Positions 21,250 to 32,630 of a DNA stretch of 64,000 nt are shown here, piece after piece. The position numbers were made by a program, and so were the translations under genes. The first letter of the stretch is position 1. The number at the start of each line of letters is the position of its first letter. Under the pieces are notes generated by a model. The model was not told the origin of the DNA and did not search any database. It saw only the letters and a program-made list of their open reading frames with translations. This stretch comes from Gerris lacustris (Eukaryota > Arthropoda > Insecta > Hemiptera > Gerridae): the NCBI GenBank assembly GCA_951217055.1, contig OX578276.1:133846587-133910586 (forward strand), read 5' to 3'.

Positions 21250-21960
21250 TGTGACCTTACCCTGCAGGATTCATCAACTTCTTCTGTACTCTACTCACCA
21301 TCATCTGAAGCGTCTCTGGGTGTGAGGGGGTCCTCTGGTGCTGCGGCTTTGGGGCTGCGTCGGGGGGTGTCGCGGCCTCCGCTGGATCTATCGGTCGTTG
21401 GGGGGCCCGGGGAGAAGGTTCTTCTTCTATCGGAGGGAGAGGGGCCGGAAGCTCTGGGTGGCTCGGTGGGTTGGTGGGTCCACTGTGGGGGCGGATCCCC
21501 CTCGGGGTATCTCTCTGGCTCGGGGTGCTGGTGGCCGCTGAGTGCTCGGGGGCGCTTTCTTCTTACCGTCATCGTCGTACAGAGAAGTAACTGACATCGA
21601 TGAATCCTCAGCCTCTTCTTCCTGACTGGAGCAGGAAGCATAGAGGAAGGGTAAGTCTAGGAAACCAGGAGCACACGATCATCATATGAAACGATGATGA
21701 CGTTGTAGTTCTTGGTAGTTAGTGATAATTATAATTATATTCGCGTGAGGTACCATATGCTCCTTCAAGAGTATGGTACCCAAAATGGAGGGTTTTTCAC
21801 CGGCAGGGATTTTAGTGGGGTAGGGGCTACCAGCGTCTGTCTCGGTGTCGGCTGAGCAGTCGGGAAGTAGCTCAATCCCCACACTCAGGGATCCCGGGTT
21901 CCTGCGATAGGTCTCGCTATCGAGAGTAGGATAGCGAGGCTCCAAGGTGGCTTAGCTTAG
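21250..21960 (-). pseudogene. Antisense coding-like block within the 3'UTR
   Basis: On the minus strand this GC-rich block has coding-like character. The frame 21641-21291 yields a Pro/Arg/Ser-rich 116-residue sequence ending in DASDDGE. An adjacent frame reads EDSSMSVTSLYDDDGKKK. A further frame at 21945-21682 follows a polar, Pro-containing pattern. The composition resembles the flexible ends of retrotransposon ORF1 proteins, but no diagnostic motif is visible. It also contains hairpins CTCGCTATC/GATAGCGAG and GGTACCATA/TATGGTACC. It may be a fragment of another element carried antisense in the 3'UTR, or simply structured UTR sequence. Confidence 0.3.
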
Positions 21961-22027
21961 CTTCATACGCCCTGGGGCATAAAACTTTTGCCCTGCAGGC
22001 GCCGTTGTGTCTTTTCCCGCCATTCAC

Positions 22028-22058
<31 letters not shown>

Positions 22059-22067
22059 AACTTCATT

Positions 22068-23538
22068 ACATTAGCCATACATTTTCTACTATTTATAAAA
22101 TAATTAAGTTGCAATCTTTATTTTTTTGCCCTACTTTACTTTTTCGCCCTACTTTTACTTTTTCTCCCTACTTTTTGAGTTCAGGGATGAAAAGACCTGT
22201 TTTAGTCCCTCTAAACTAATTCAAAATCATAACTTTTTTTCCCTACTGGAGATAAAAGAATTTAATTTATCCAAATAATTGAGCTTAAGTTTCAAGGAAG
22301 GTTATTATTGTTTTTTTATCCCAATCTACTAAAAAACTCAACAATGGTTGTAAAAATAGTTTTTAAATCTTTTATCAATAACCAAACTAAAAATCTATTA
22401 ATTGCAACCCTTTAAAATTATTAATAGGTGCCGAAAAAGGGATGTTATTGTATCAGTATCAGTGTAACAAATTTTAAAATAAATCCAGTCTATGTTATTG
22501 TGTTTCTGCCTATATTATGAAAACTGCCTTCACATGAGCTGCCATAATCTCGAATATGAATTATAAATAACATTATAAAACAATGATACTTATGTAACAT
22601 CGTATGTAACATTAAAACAAAATGGGGTTAAAATAGAATGAATTGAAAAATGAAGAGAAATAAGTTACTATAATAAAAATTTGGATATTTGGGTCAGTAG
22701 AAGAGCAAATTTCATTAAAATTCGCTCGTAGCAAAATTCTTTATGACATAAAACAATCGAAGAAATTGTTTAAAGGGTGAAAATACGGATAATACATATC
22801 AATTAGGGGAAAATGAAAAAGGTCCTAGAGAAATAATTAGGAGAGAAATTTGAAACAAGTCAAAATGCAAACCAGATTAACTTAAGACATTTTGGCAAAT
22901 TAACAATGAGTTTAAGAGACGGAGGGCAAAGCAAGCGATAAGAATATTGCTTCAAATCACAAGGCAACTCCATTCAGTAATTGCTTCAAATCTCTCCCAA
23001 AGAATTTTACATTTCTCCTAAAAAAAGAGTCTATTAGCAAGGAATTTCAGAGATAAGGGAAGGCTATTTAGCAATGATAAACAGTATTGATTAAAACAGA
23101 GTAAATGATATAGTTGATAAGTCGACCAATGAAAAACTTCCTTCTTGTTTCCTCTTTACTTTGAAAAATTTAAACTTGACTTTAAAACAAAACTTGATTT
23201 CCTTTAAACTTTATCTAATCCCAGGCCCCTTAAAGCCCATTCAATCATCCGGCTTCATTAACTATATTCAAATACTGAGCTTTAAATAAACGAAAAAAAA
23301 GGAATAAATAAACCAGAAGAGAATGTTAATTTGCATCCTTAATTGAAGATCTAATTAAACAATTTTTTGTAAAAAGTGATTTCTAAGTTAAATGGTAACT
23401 TACTAATAAGACTGTATCGACTCCGTCCTCATTACAGCTACTAATTATAACCAATTATTATTAATAGCACCTATAAATTAATTTTCCTCTCGCATGCTTA
23501 GATAACTAATTCTTTGGAATACGTAATGACTTAATTAG
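22068..23538. other. AT-rich stretch, nothing recognised
   Basis: Downstream flank of the non-LTR element. No gene, repeat family or RNA gene could be recognised. Confidence 0.4.
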
Positions 23539-23540
23539 TA

Positions 23541-24095
23541 GACCAGTCAAATTACACGTTAAAATCGCAAAGCGTGATGTAGTTCTAATTGTTTATATGT
23601 TGTTAGGACCAGTTGAGGTAGTGCGATCCTAAGTTTGCAGCTTCGAAAAACCTGTGATCGCTGTGTAACACTGCAAAATTTCCGGACATTTTTCAGTTTT
23701 TGCCATAACGTAAACTATGACTTTTCTCAAAGGCCGAGCAAAACTTAAAATTTCAGATTTTTGGAAATAATATCAAATTTTTGAAGTGTCAAACTTTGGA
23801 AACTATTCCATTTATAGAGCTACAGTTAGACTTAAATTGATGTAAATTTAATGTGCTACAAAAATAGTAATAACCACTAATATCGAAAAACGCATATTTT
23901 ACGAGTTATATGGCAACAACTGAAAACATTCCGAAAATGTTTCAGTTTTTAACGTGTTACGCAGTGAGCACAGGTTTTTTGAAGCTGTATGTTTTGGATC
24001 ACACTACCCTAACTGGTCCTAACAACATATAAAAAAATCAGAAACAAACCACGCTTTGCGATTTTAGCTTTTATGTACTTACGTATTGACTGGCC
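23541..24095. mobile_element. Foldback MITE flanked by TA (555 bp)
   Basis: Ends are GACCAGTCA and TGACTGGCC with TA on both sides (23539-23540, 24096-24097). Arms extend ~160 bp inward with divergence. Both share AAAATCGCAAAGCGTG, ATATGTTGTTAGGACCAGTT and an AAAACCTGTG block. No transposase is encoded. TA flanks fit a Tc1/mariner-type non-autonomous element, although a 3-bp TAG duplication is also readable. Confidence 0.65.
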
Positions 24096-24099
24096 TATA

Positions 24100-25430
24100 G
24101 GTAAATAGGGTTACGCCAAATTTTCCCGAAAACTTTTCTTTTTCATACTTTATACCTTTATCTAACATTAATATTAATAATAATAATAATACGAGTAATA
24201 ATAATGAAAGTTATCAAAACCCAGTTATCCCCCTCAACTACCGAGGGATATAACAGATCACATTTAAAATTTGTGACATGTAAAAAAGCGTTGGTACAAA
24301 TTAGTGGATTTTATTGAAATTATAGTTCAATTTTCTAGCTCTTGTATAATTCATTATTTCTTCAGTCCTTTCCAAGTTCACTAATGGCATGACTCTAATT
24401 TTAGCTGTACCTATTTTTAAATTGTACTTATAAGAATAATTACCAATAAATATATTTTATTTATTACCATTTTAAATTAAATACATACATTTTTATTAAA
24501 ACGAACCACAAACGCTTGATTTATTCCAATTAACGTTACTTGTAGCATTATCTCCAAAGAGTCAGGGCACATAAATAAAGAGTTACCTTATTAAACAGGC
24601 TCAAACTAGTGAGACGAAGGCAAGCTAATTTCATTTAAAATGCACAGCGCTATTCTGCAGACGAACATAACCATTAAACAAAATTATTTTAATTTTAAAA
24701 CTAGGCACATTTTATATTAAAGTAAGCCAAGGAAATTTAATATATTTGTATACATATATATTAAAATATGCACTAGGCAACTTGCATCTTAAAATACACA
24801 AGTTTATCTCCCACTATTAGATAAGAATACATAGTTTGAATGTAGAGTGTTTTTTAACAAGCAAGTATGTATAGTAAATGAGTTTATGGATGTTGAGCAA
24901 GGTGAATTATAAAAGGAGACTAAATTGAGCGTGATACAAATTGGAACGGGAGGATTATGTGCGTTGGGTTTATTATTCCGAGCGATAATAGTCAAGTGCA
25001 CTTAAGTTTTTAGGAGACAGTGTGAAATTGCTTTGCACTAAGTACGTCTAGAACTCAAGTGTCGAAGACCCCTTTAGAAGAAGTAAAGGTTTAACCCTTT
25101 CCAAGAGAACCCAAACCCTTCTCATGTACATAAGCGTCCCAAAATCCCACTTGAAAATCTCCTCTAACTCCTGACTACTCTTATTCGAACCGAATACGAC
25201 CGCAGTTCTCAGCGATTGATATGGAAATTCTATACGGGGGAAATTTTCTCAAAGCAAACTTATCCCCTTTAACTACCGAAAACCCGGAGCAACGGTATTA
25301 AAACGGTACAAAGTTTCGCTCGCAAAACTTTCAACTTTAACCGATAGCAGAATCCAATTTGAGTTTTAGTTAGGTGCAGTTCATCGTTTACCAACTGATT
25401 TCTCCTTCACACTCTTAGTATAAACTTCAT
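24100..25430. other. AT-rich stretch, nothing recognised
   Basis: Contains a TAATAATAA-rich microsatellite near 24165-24205. A minus open frame at 24804-25001 has no known motif. Confidence 0.4.
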
Positions 25431-25431
25431 C

Positions 25432-25932
25432 TAATTACGTAGATAAAGATTGGATGCTTTAATCATTGTTATATTTATTAACGGATTTTTTCCTTACTCA
25501 ATTAGTTCAATTCCTTCATTCATTTGATTACGTTGATAAAGATTGGATACATTAATCATTGTTATATTTATTGACTGGTTTTTATTTAACTTATTTCCTC
25601 ACACTCTTAGTTCAATTCCACAATTTATAAAATTAATTTGATTACGTATATTGAATGCTTTTTAGTTTGATATATTGACTGATTTCTATTTAAATTATTT
25701 CTATTTAATTGATTTTCTCTTTATACTTTTAGTTCAATTCCAGCATTTATAAACTTAATGTGATTACGTAGATACATACTGGATGCTTTAATTACAGTTG
25801 AATTTATTGACTGATTTCTATTTAACTAATTTTTTCCTCACACTTTTAGTTAAATTCCATTATTTATAAACTTCATTTGATTACGTGGATACGAGTATAT
25901 ATTGGATACATTAATCATTGTTAGATTTATTG

Positions 25933-25935
<3 letters not shown>
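25432..25935 (+). repeat. Degenerate ~115-bp minisatellite, five units
   Basis: The block GATTACGTNGATA...GGATGCTTTAATCATTG recurs with its GATTACGT at about 25432, 25526, 25640, 25762 and 25879 (spacings 94, 114, 122, 117). Units also share TTATTGACTGATTT and CACTCTTAGTTCAATTCCA segments. The array runs directly into a (TA)n tract. Confidence 0.65.

Positions 25936-25996
<61 letters not shown>
25936..25996. repeat. (TA)n microsatellite
   Basis: Nearly uninterrupted TA dinucleotides, followed by a short TACACA tract. Confidence 0.9.
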
Positions 25997-25998
<2 letters not shown>

Positions 25999-26179
25999 CA
26001 CACACACATATATATCGAATGTTAAAGTATGCCGCTCTCTATTTATGTTAGTTTTATACTATTTATACTTCAAGAAATTTTATTCCCCCCCCCCTTATTT
26101 TATTTTTTTAGTCGCAACTAAAATTGTACTTATTTAAAGATTGTTGAATAAGCCCCATTAAGCAACGATCCCAAAAATA

Positions 26180-26352
26180 GTGTGAAACATGTCATTTTTG
26201 GAACGAAGTTCATTATGTGCCATAAGGAACTTCGTTTAATCGTAATTGAAAGATTTTGGTCGTTTTTTTTTGGATTCACTCCCAGGCTCCTGGACGTGCC
26301 GTCCAGGAGCCTGGGAGTGAATCCAAAAAAAAACGACCAAAATCTTTCAATT
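26180..26352. repeat. Repeat E copy ending in a perfect 109-bp palindrome
   Basis: Positions 26244-26352 form a perfect palindrome with 53-bp arms and a 3-nt loop (centre 26298). The arms contain GGGAGTGAATCC and ACGACCAAAATCTTTC. Just upstream is a second hairpin, AACGAAGTTC/GAACTTCGTT. Both segments match the single-copy arrangement at 61.2 kb, so this is an inverted duplication of part of a dispersed repeat (E). Confidence 0.7.
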
Positions 26353-26359
26353 TAACTTA

Positions 26360-26460
26360 GATTATAATAATATAATTATTATAATAACATAATAAAAAAT
26401 CGATCCGAGACATATCAGTATAACTTTTTCATACTCGAGTACATAATGACTTGGCCCAGA
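26360..26460 (-). repeat. Repeat B, distal part (interrupted copy)
   Basis: Minus strand reads GGGCCAAGTCATTATGTACTC, TATGAAAAAGTTATACTGAT and GTCTCGGATCGATTTTTT segments, the far end of repeat B. The other half of the same copy lies at 28505-28752, beyond the Gypsy fragment. Confidence 0.6.
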
Positions 26461-28505
26461 GAAGTCCAGTGATTAGATACTGTAGTAAATGTATTACAAG
26501 ATTAACAAGAATGTTTATTCCATAACAACAATAACAAACTCTTTTTGACATGACAACCAAAGTGACAGCATCAATATATAACATTTCCTCCCCTTTTACG
26601 AAGCTTTGGCTCTCGTCCTCAGCTGATCCGTATGCTTTCTTCTTTCTACTCCGTTCACCAGAACCTTATATGATAGGTCACCTGTTCTTTGAAGAATAAC
26701 TCCCTCTTCATATCCTGTACCATCTGGCTTTAGTACCCAAACCTCTTCCCCCTCATCATATTCTCTCGTTCGTGTCTTTTGGTCATGGTATACTTTTTGT
26801 CTTACTAACTCATCATCCATGTTTCTTCTAACATCTGGTTTAAGCAAATCAAGTCGTGTTATTAGCCTTCGCCCTAACAATAGCTCAGCAGGTGATTTCC
26901 CGGTGGCTCTATTTGCTGAATTGCGGTAAGATAGCAGAAACTGTTGCAGCGCAGTATTGTTGTCTAAACCTGACTTCTTGCATGCCTTCATTCTATCTTT
27001 GAATGTCCTGACAAACCTTTCTGCTAATCCATTTGTCTTTGGATGGTAAGGTGATGTTCTTATGTGTTTGATGCCGTTTCCTTCGCAGAACGTTTGGAAC
27101 TCAACCGATGTGAACTGCGGACCATTGTCCGATACGATGCTTGCAGGCAATCCAAATCTACCAAATGTTTCTCTAAGCAGGTTGATTGTATGTGACGTTG
27201 TTGTTCCTGTTGTCGGAAATACCTCAAGCCATTTTGAATATGCGTCAACTATTAAAAGCCAATGCTTTCCTAGGAATGGACCCGCATAATCGATGTGAAG
27301 CCTTCTCCAAGGATGCGATGGCGCAGTCCAAGAAAAGAGAGGACTTTCTGGTTCCCGATGACGTGTTTGTTGGCATGGTGCACAATCCCTGACGAATCTC
27401 TCAATTTCTTGGTCTATCGCAGGCCACCAAATGTAAAATTTTGCAGAAGACTTCATTGCAGAGACTCCTGGATGTCCTTCGTGAAGAATATTCAAAATTC
27501 TTTTCCGCATTGAAGATGGTATTATCAACCTACCGGACCAAATAAGAATATCTTCTTCATATGAAATTTCTTCTTGTTTTTCGAAATAGGTCCACATTGA
27601 AGCATCAAGGCCTTGCTTGGATGCTGGCCATCCAGACTTTATATAATTAATCACCTTAACCAAAATCCCGTCATCCTTTGTAGCTTTTTGTAATGATTTC
27701 TTTGTGACCAGAAGATCTGGCAGTCTAAGGTGAAATAGATGCCCTTCATCTAATCGACCTGTTTCTTCTGCCTCCGAAGCCTGTTTTGAATTCAACGGCA
27801 GCCTTGACAGGACATCTGCTGGTGCGTTCTCTATTCCCTTAGTGTACTCTATATTGTAAGCGTAAGCTGATAATGTAAGAGCCCATCTTGAAATCCGATT
27901 GTTTGTAGTATTGGAGATTTGCTTATTAGATCCCAAAATAAACTCCAATGGTCTGTGATCAGTTTTGATTATAAATTTTGTTCCGAAGAGATAATGATTG
28001 AATTTCGAAACACCAAAAACAATAGCTAATGCTTCTTTCTCGATTGTAGAATACCTAGATTCCGAGTCAGTTAATTTCCTAGAAGCGTAAGCTATAGGCT
28101 TTTCAGAATTGTCATCGTATCTGTGAAATAAAACCGCTCCTAAACCTACTCCGCTCGCATCACAGCTCAGGACCATTGGACGATCACGATCGAAATGTAC
28201 AAGAGTTTTAGAGGAGGTGAGACAATTTTTCAAGTCCATAAAAACTTCTTCTTCCTGCTTTGTCCAAACCCACTTTACATTCTTTTTAGTTAAACTATGG
28301 AGGGGTGCACATTGACTTTGCAAATGAGGAACAAACCTAGAATAATAATTTATAGCTCCTAAAAACGATTTTAGTTCCGAAACATTCTGAGGGGTTTTCA
28401 TGTTCTTTATTGCTAATATATGTTCATCAGTTGGGTGTATACCATTAACATCGATTCTATGTCCTAAATATGTAACCTGCTTTTCCATCCATTTGCAAAT
28501 TTGTG
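26461..28505 (-). mobile_element. Ty3/Gypsy fragment (pol 3' part, PPT, partial LTR) inside repeat B
   Basis: Minus-strand order: end of RT, RNase H, integrase, stop, polypurine tract AAAAGGGGAGGAAA, then an LTR start TGTTATATATTG at 26583 that is cut off after ~120 bp. There is no gag, protease or catalytic RT. Both ends abut pieces of one B repeat. This is either a truncated insertion or the product of deletions after insertion. The sequence differs clearly from the Gypsy element at 36.8-42.1 kb. Confidence 0.8.
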
Positions 28506-28569
28506 GAGCAAAGTGCCTAAATTTGGAGCTACAAGTCATTTCGCCTCGGGGTATGATTTTTCTGAACAT
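26596..28569 (-). pseudogene. Truncated Gypsy Pol: RT C-terminus, RNase H, integrase
   Basis: The open frame of 657 residues starts inside repeat B. Roughly the first 23 residues are repeat-derived, and retroviral-type homology begins near MEKQVTYLGHRIDVNGIHPT. The palm domain with YxDD is missing. RNase H is present: SCDASGVGLGAVL, STIEKEALAIV, TDHRPLEF, NAPADVLSRLP. The integrase zinc domain shows HEGHPGV with CAPCQQTRH. The core has LHIDYAGPF, IVSDNGPQF and NGLAERFVRTFK (D,D,E retained). The C-terminus shows a VWVLKP...YKVLVNGVERRKHTDQLR tail typical of this lineage. No gag is nearby. It cannot be autonomous, although the surviving domains are unbroken. Confidence 0.85.
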
Positions 28570-28752
28570 GTATACAAAATTTTGTCAAAATCGGTCCAGT
28601 TTAGGCTCTACGTGTCTGCACAGACGACAGACAGACATTTTTTAAAACAACTTTTTTTAACTCAGGGGACCTCAAAACGTGTAAATCCATCATAATCTCA
28701 AAATTGAATTTTCTCGCCATCACAATACTTTCTCTTTATAAGAGAAAGTAAA
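28505..28752 (-). repeat. Repeat B, proximal part with terminal hairpin
   Basis: Minus strand opens with the B hairpin (CTTTCTC, loop, GAGAAAG), then ACACGTTTTGAGGTCCCCTG, GTCTGTCTGTCGTCTGTGCA and CCCCGAGGCGAAAT. It breaks off where the Gypsy fragment begins. It is the partner half of 26360-26460. Confidence 0.7.
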
Positions 28753-28759
28753 AAAACAG

Positions 28760-31700
28760 TACTTTACAATGTTTAAATAATGATATAATAATTCAGCTGT
28801 TTAACAACATCTTATTAAAGGTTAACAGGGATTTAAACAGAGAATAAATAAATAAATAAACTAGAAAGATTTAAAAAGGCTGTCGAGTTTAAAACCTCAG
28901 AGTGTGTGGAAATCTGAGACTCTATAGCAAGGGGCTAAGTATAAAGTAAGACATACAAGTAGTAGGAGGGTAAGGCTTAACATGGAGTACGTAGTCGAGG
29001 GTTGAAAGAGCTTGGCATGGAGTTTAATAATGTATGGGAGAATAGCGGTGAAGTCGCAACAACCTTGGGCAACTTGAGCTGTAACAGTGAAAAAACCCTT
29101 CAACAGCTGCATTCAGCCTCTACAGAGACAATATGCCTCAACTATAGTGTCAAGAGCTATTCAGATACCAAGCACTGCCTCCTCCGCACTCATATCTCTA
29201 CTACACTCCAACCACAGAATAATAGAGTCTGTACACCAGATTTACAATCCAAAAATTCTTATTCCAGATACAACAATACACATCGTTATTACAACATACA
29301 TAGTTTCCTTTTTATTTATAAAATACTATCACATGACCTCTTTCATATCAACTCATGATGCTTCAATTGCAGACCAAAAGTGCAATAACCCTACCGACAC
29401 TCCAATATCCGACGTAATATTGTGATGAGTGATGATAGCGGGAACGTAAATGGTTCCACATAAATACGATATATAAATACATACATACACACACACATGT
29501 ATATATAAAGGGGGTCATATATATATATATATACGGTAGGATCAAAAAGTAGTTTAGTTTACAAAAAGTTGTTTTAGTCCAATGTGAGACTTGCTTATCT
29601 TGTGATAACACTGTGATATGATTACGACCAGTTACCATAGTTTTTTTAATGTAAATTATCCACTGTTTTATTGTTGAGATTGTTTTGTTATCTAGCTATT
29701 TTTATTTAGTTTATAAGAATTAAATGTCAGGTCAATGCGATGATGCGTACAACGTATGTAGTCAGTGAGTGAGGAGATTTAGTTATATAACTGTTTGACA
29801 AAGGAATGATGTTGTTCCTAATATTATTAAATAACTTATATTCACAATCCAGAACGATCCTCACAATTCAAATCACAGGTAGACTCTTAACACCAGTCAA
29901 GTCATTTCTGTAAGCAATATGTTACAATGTTTTTCTAAATAATATAGATAAATATATATTCTAAATATAGATTTTTTTTTCTAGGCTTGGCTTGTAAACA
30001 TTGCCACCTAAATGTTATTACGTTTTATTAAGTTGTTTTCTCTATTTTGTAAGTCCGCTTTAATAATTTTAACGATCTTTATCACTTCATGGCGAAGTCG
30101 CTGTTGATTATACTAACAAAATTTATTTTTAAAAAATGTTTGTCGATGAAAAAATGATTGAATCTTTTACCGTTCTGACATTCCAATTTTACATTTGAAG
30201 CTCACGTTTACGCGAGTGTTGCGCGCGAACTCTTAGACAGATAACGATGTCCAACGAACATGGCCTAAGCATTAGTAAAAGGAACTCGAATACAAAATTT
30301 TAAGTAAATCGATCAACTTTTACTCAAGTTATCCACTTTTTAAGTTATCCAGTTTTTTTATCAAGTTAGCGTCTGACACGTAAACGCTACTGACAGACAG
30401 ACAGAATGCTCGCTTATCCTCCCTTCAAATATTTTCTTAAAGTTTAATATTTATTGCATTACGCTCGCTACAATGAAAGAGCCACGATATGCCTAGTTAT
30501 GTATATTTTACTTGAAAAAAAGTGGCGGTGGCTGCCGAACGCGGCTTTTTGTTTCATTTAGAAAGGTTTATCTTTTTTTTCAATTAACATGAATCCCCTA
30601 TATATACATACATTCAGCCAAATCGAACACTTCTAACCGGCTCAATATTTGCTGCTCTATTGTATAAAAATTTCTCTTTTATTTCTTTATTTAAAGATAT
30701 TTTTAATTTGAGATTATGAATTTGTGGAAGAAAAAGAGGAGATGTTCAAAACTATAGATTATTTTTATGATAAAGTAGACTACATTAAGGTATGAAAATG
30801 GGGTTGAGACTGATACTAAATGAGACTGGGATTCACAGGGGACAAAGGGAGAAAAAAGGGCGGTAATTTTGAAAAATCTTTACTCAGAGATGGCGGTGGT
30901 AGACAGGTAATAATGGCAAAAGATTATGATACCACCGAGTCCTCCCCCGCCATCTCTTTAATAAAGATCCTTATCCGGGCGCCAACAATGATGCTGAAAA
31001 AAAAAAACGAGGTGGAATAACGAAATAGACGATGAGAACTGGAAATGTAGGAAAGAGAAAGTGAAAAAATATAGGAATCATAGCGTAGAACAGAAACTAA
31101 AGGATTCTTTTACTACTAGGTGCCCCTAGGAGCGCTGTAAAATCCTTCTACAGGGGCAATAAAACCGGCTCGAGAAAGGAGCAATAAAACTTAAGAATTT
31201 ATTACAAGGAAGCTTTCGTTATAAAAAAGAAAAGAAAGAAATAGCAAAAAGGTCTTGAATGCTAAAGAGACACCTGGGGATCACGTGGGTGGGAAACAGA
31301 TGGGAAAATCAAAAAAACATCTCTGATAGGAAAAATCAGGTATAACTGGCGCCGACATTAAGGAAACTGTAGAGTAAAGGGAACGACTTAGCTACGAGGC
31401 CTATAAAAACCGGTAAAACAAATCTCACTAGATTCTGTCAAGGATAAAATGTAAGGATTCTAAGTACGACCTTAGCTTCAACAGTTACGTGACTTAGATC
31501 TCTCCTAGAGAAAGAGTATCTAGCAATAAAAATAGACGACAGATAAAATAAACTACCATCAATCATCAAAGCATAAAAAGCAATAACAGAAGAAAGCAAA
31601 AAATAAAAAAAAATAAAAAAAATGAACAAATAAAACTTTTAAAACGAGACAAAATCAACCATATCGATTTTTTAAGAACTTAGCTTTATTTTGTATTGCA

Positions 31701-32470
31701 AAGAAGGTAAATTACACCAACAATTTAAATTATTTTTTGGAAAAAATAATATATACTTAATCATTATAAGTTATAATGGTAAAAAATATGGTTGTGGGAC
31801 AGTCACAATACCTTCTCAACAACTATACTACTTATAAGAAACATGAAAAATAATGTAGAGTATAGGATGAAATACGGTAGTGAAGCTTCCGCTAAAAACT
31901 TTATTATCTTGCTTCCACTGTAAACTTTATTAACCTTACTAACGCTCCTGAATAATTATACCAAAATATTTGTTTCCCCCAAAGAAAGCCTAGACAACTG
32001 AAAATAATAACAAGTCTTCGAATTCGATTCTAAAAAAGTCTCGAAACGACACCATTAATTAAATTTATGAAATATTGATACAAAAGTAGTTTTTTAACTA
32101 CTTCTTTTTAGAAGTCTATTGAAAAACCGATCAAAATACAGCGTATTAAAATTAAGATTTTTTAAACTCTAAATATTTTAAAGTTTGACAAAAATAAAAA
32201 TAAACATTTACTTATTCTACTATACTACCATTTACTAAACTACTGTAAGAGGTGTTCTACTTATAATAAAAATAAAACAAGAGTTGCCAAAAACTTAAAC
32301 ATAAATGTATTCAGTAAAATTCTAAAAGTAAGAATAAAAATTGTTTCGAGGATTGCAAAGTTTTCAGAAAACTCGCATTTAAACTCACTTTCATGTAAAC
32401 TTTAGGAGTTCAATTCAACTCCTAGAGTTTAATGCTATATTTTTCTGCTGGTGATAGCGTGTGGCCGAGC
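28760..32470. other. No recognisable gene; contains a repeat E copy
   Basis: Open frames at 29002-29425 (plus) and 28897-29112 (minus), and a small frame at 30820-31020, show no known domain. A short TA/TACACA microsatellite lies at 29470-29535. Repeat E occupies 30185-30400. Confidence 0.4.
30185..30400 (-). repeat. Dispersed repeat E copy
   Basis: The reverse complement shares CGCGCGCAACTCT/ACGTAAACGT and TCTAAAATTGGAATTTT-type blocks, and the TTACTCAAGTTATC segment, with the copy at 61.21-61.48 kb. It is diverged. Confidence 0.5.
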
Positions 32471-32480
32471 AGGGTCCAGG

Positions 32481-32630
32481 GATCCTTAGATCAAGCATAC
32501 TTAGATCCAGGGATCCTTAGATCAAGCATACTTAGATCCAAGGATCCTTAGATCAAGCATACTTAGATCCAGGGATCCTTAGATCAAGCATACTTAGATC
32601 CAGGGATCCTTAGATCAAGTATCCATTCAT
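32481..32630 (+). repeat. 31-bp minisatellite, five units
   Basis: Unit core GATCCTTAGATCAAGCATAC begins at 32481, 32512, 32543, 32574 and 32605. Units are nearly identical (one AGG variant; the last unit diverges to GTATCC). The unit contains repeated GATC and AGATC words. Confidence 0.9.

Larger units (their letters stand above)
14398..22056 (+). mobile_element. Non-LTR retrotransposon (I/LOA-like, APE-RT-RNase H), apparently complete
   Basis: Two long overlapping open frames (ORF1 15036-16799, ORF2 16783-20496) lie between a structured 5'UTR and a long 3'UTR ending in 29 adenines (22028-22056). A 10-bp direct repeat CAACTTCATT occurs at 14388-14397 and again at 22058-22067, right after the poly(A). 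It is the best candidate target-site duplication and sets these limits. Apurinic endonuclease, RT, RNase H and a C-terminal zinc knuckle in ORF2 place it among the RNase H-bearing APE clades (I, LOA and relatives). Both frames are unbroken, so the copy could be autonomous. The 10-bp repeat could be chance; if so, the 5' end is uncertain. Confidence 0.75.
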
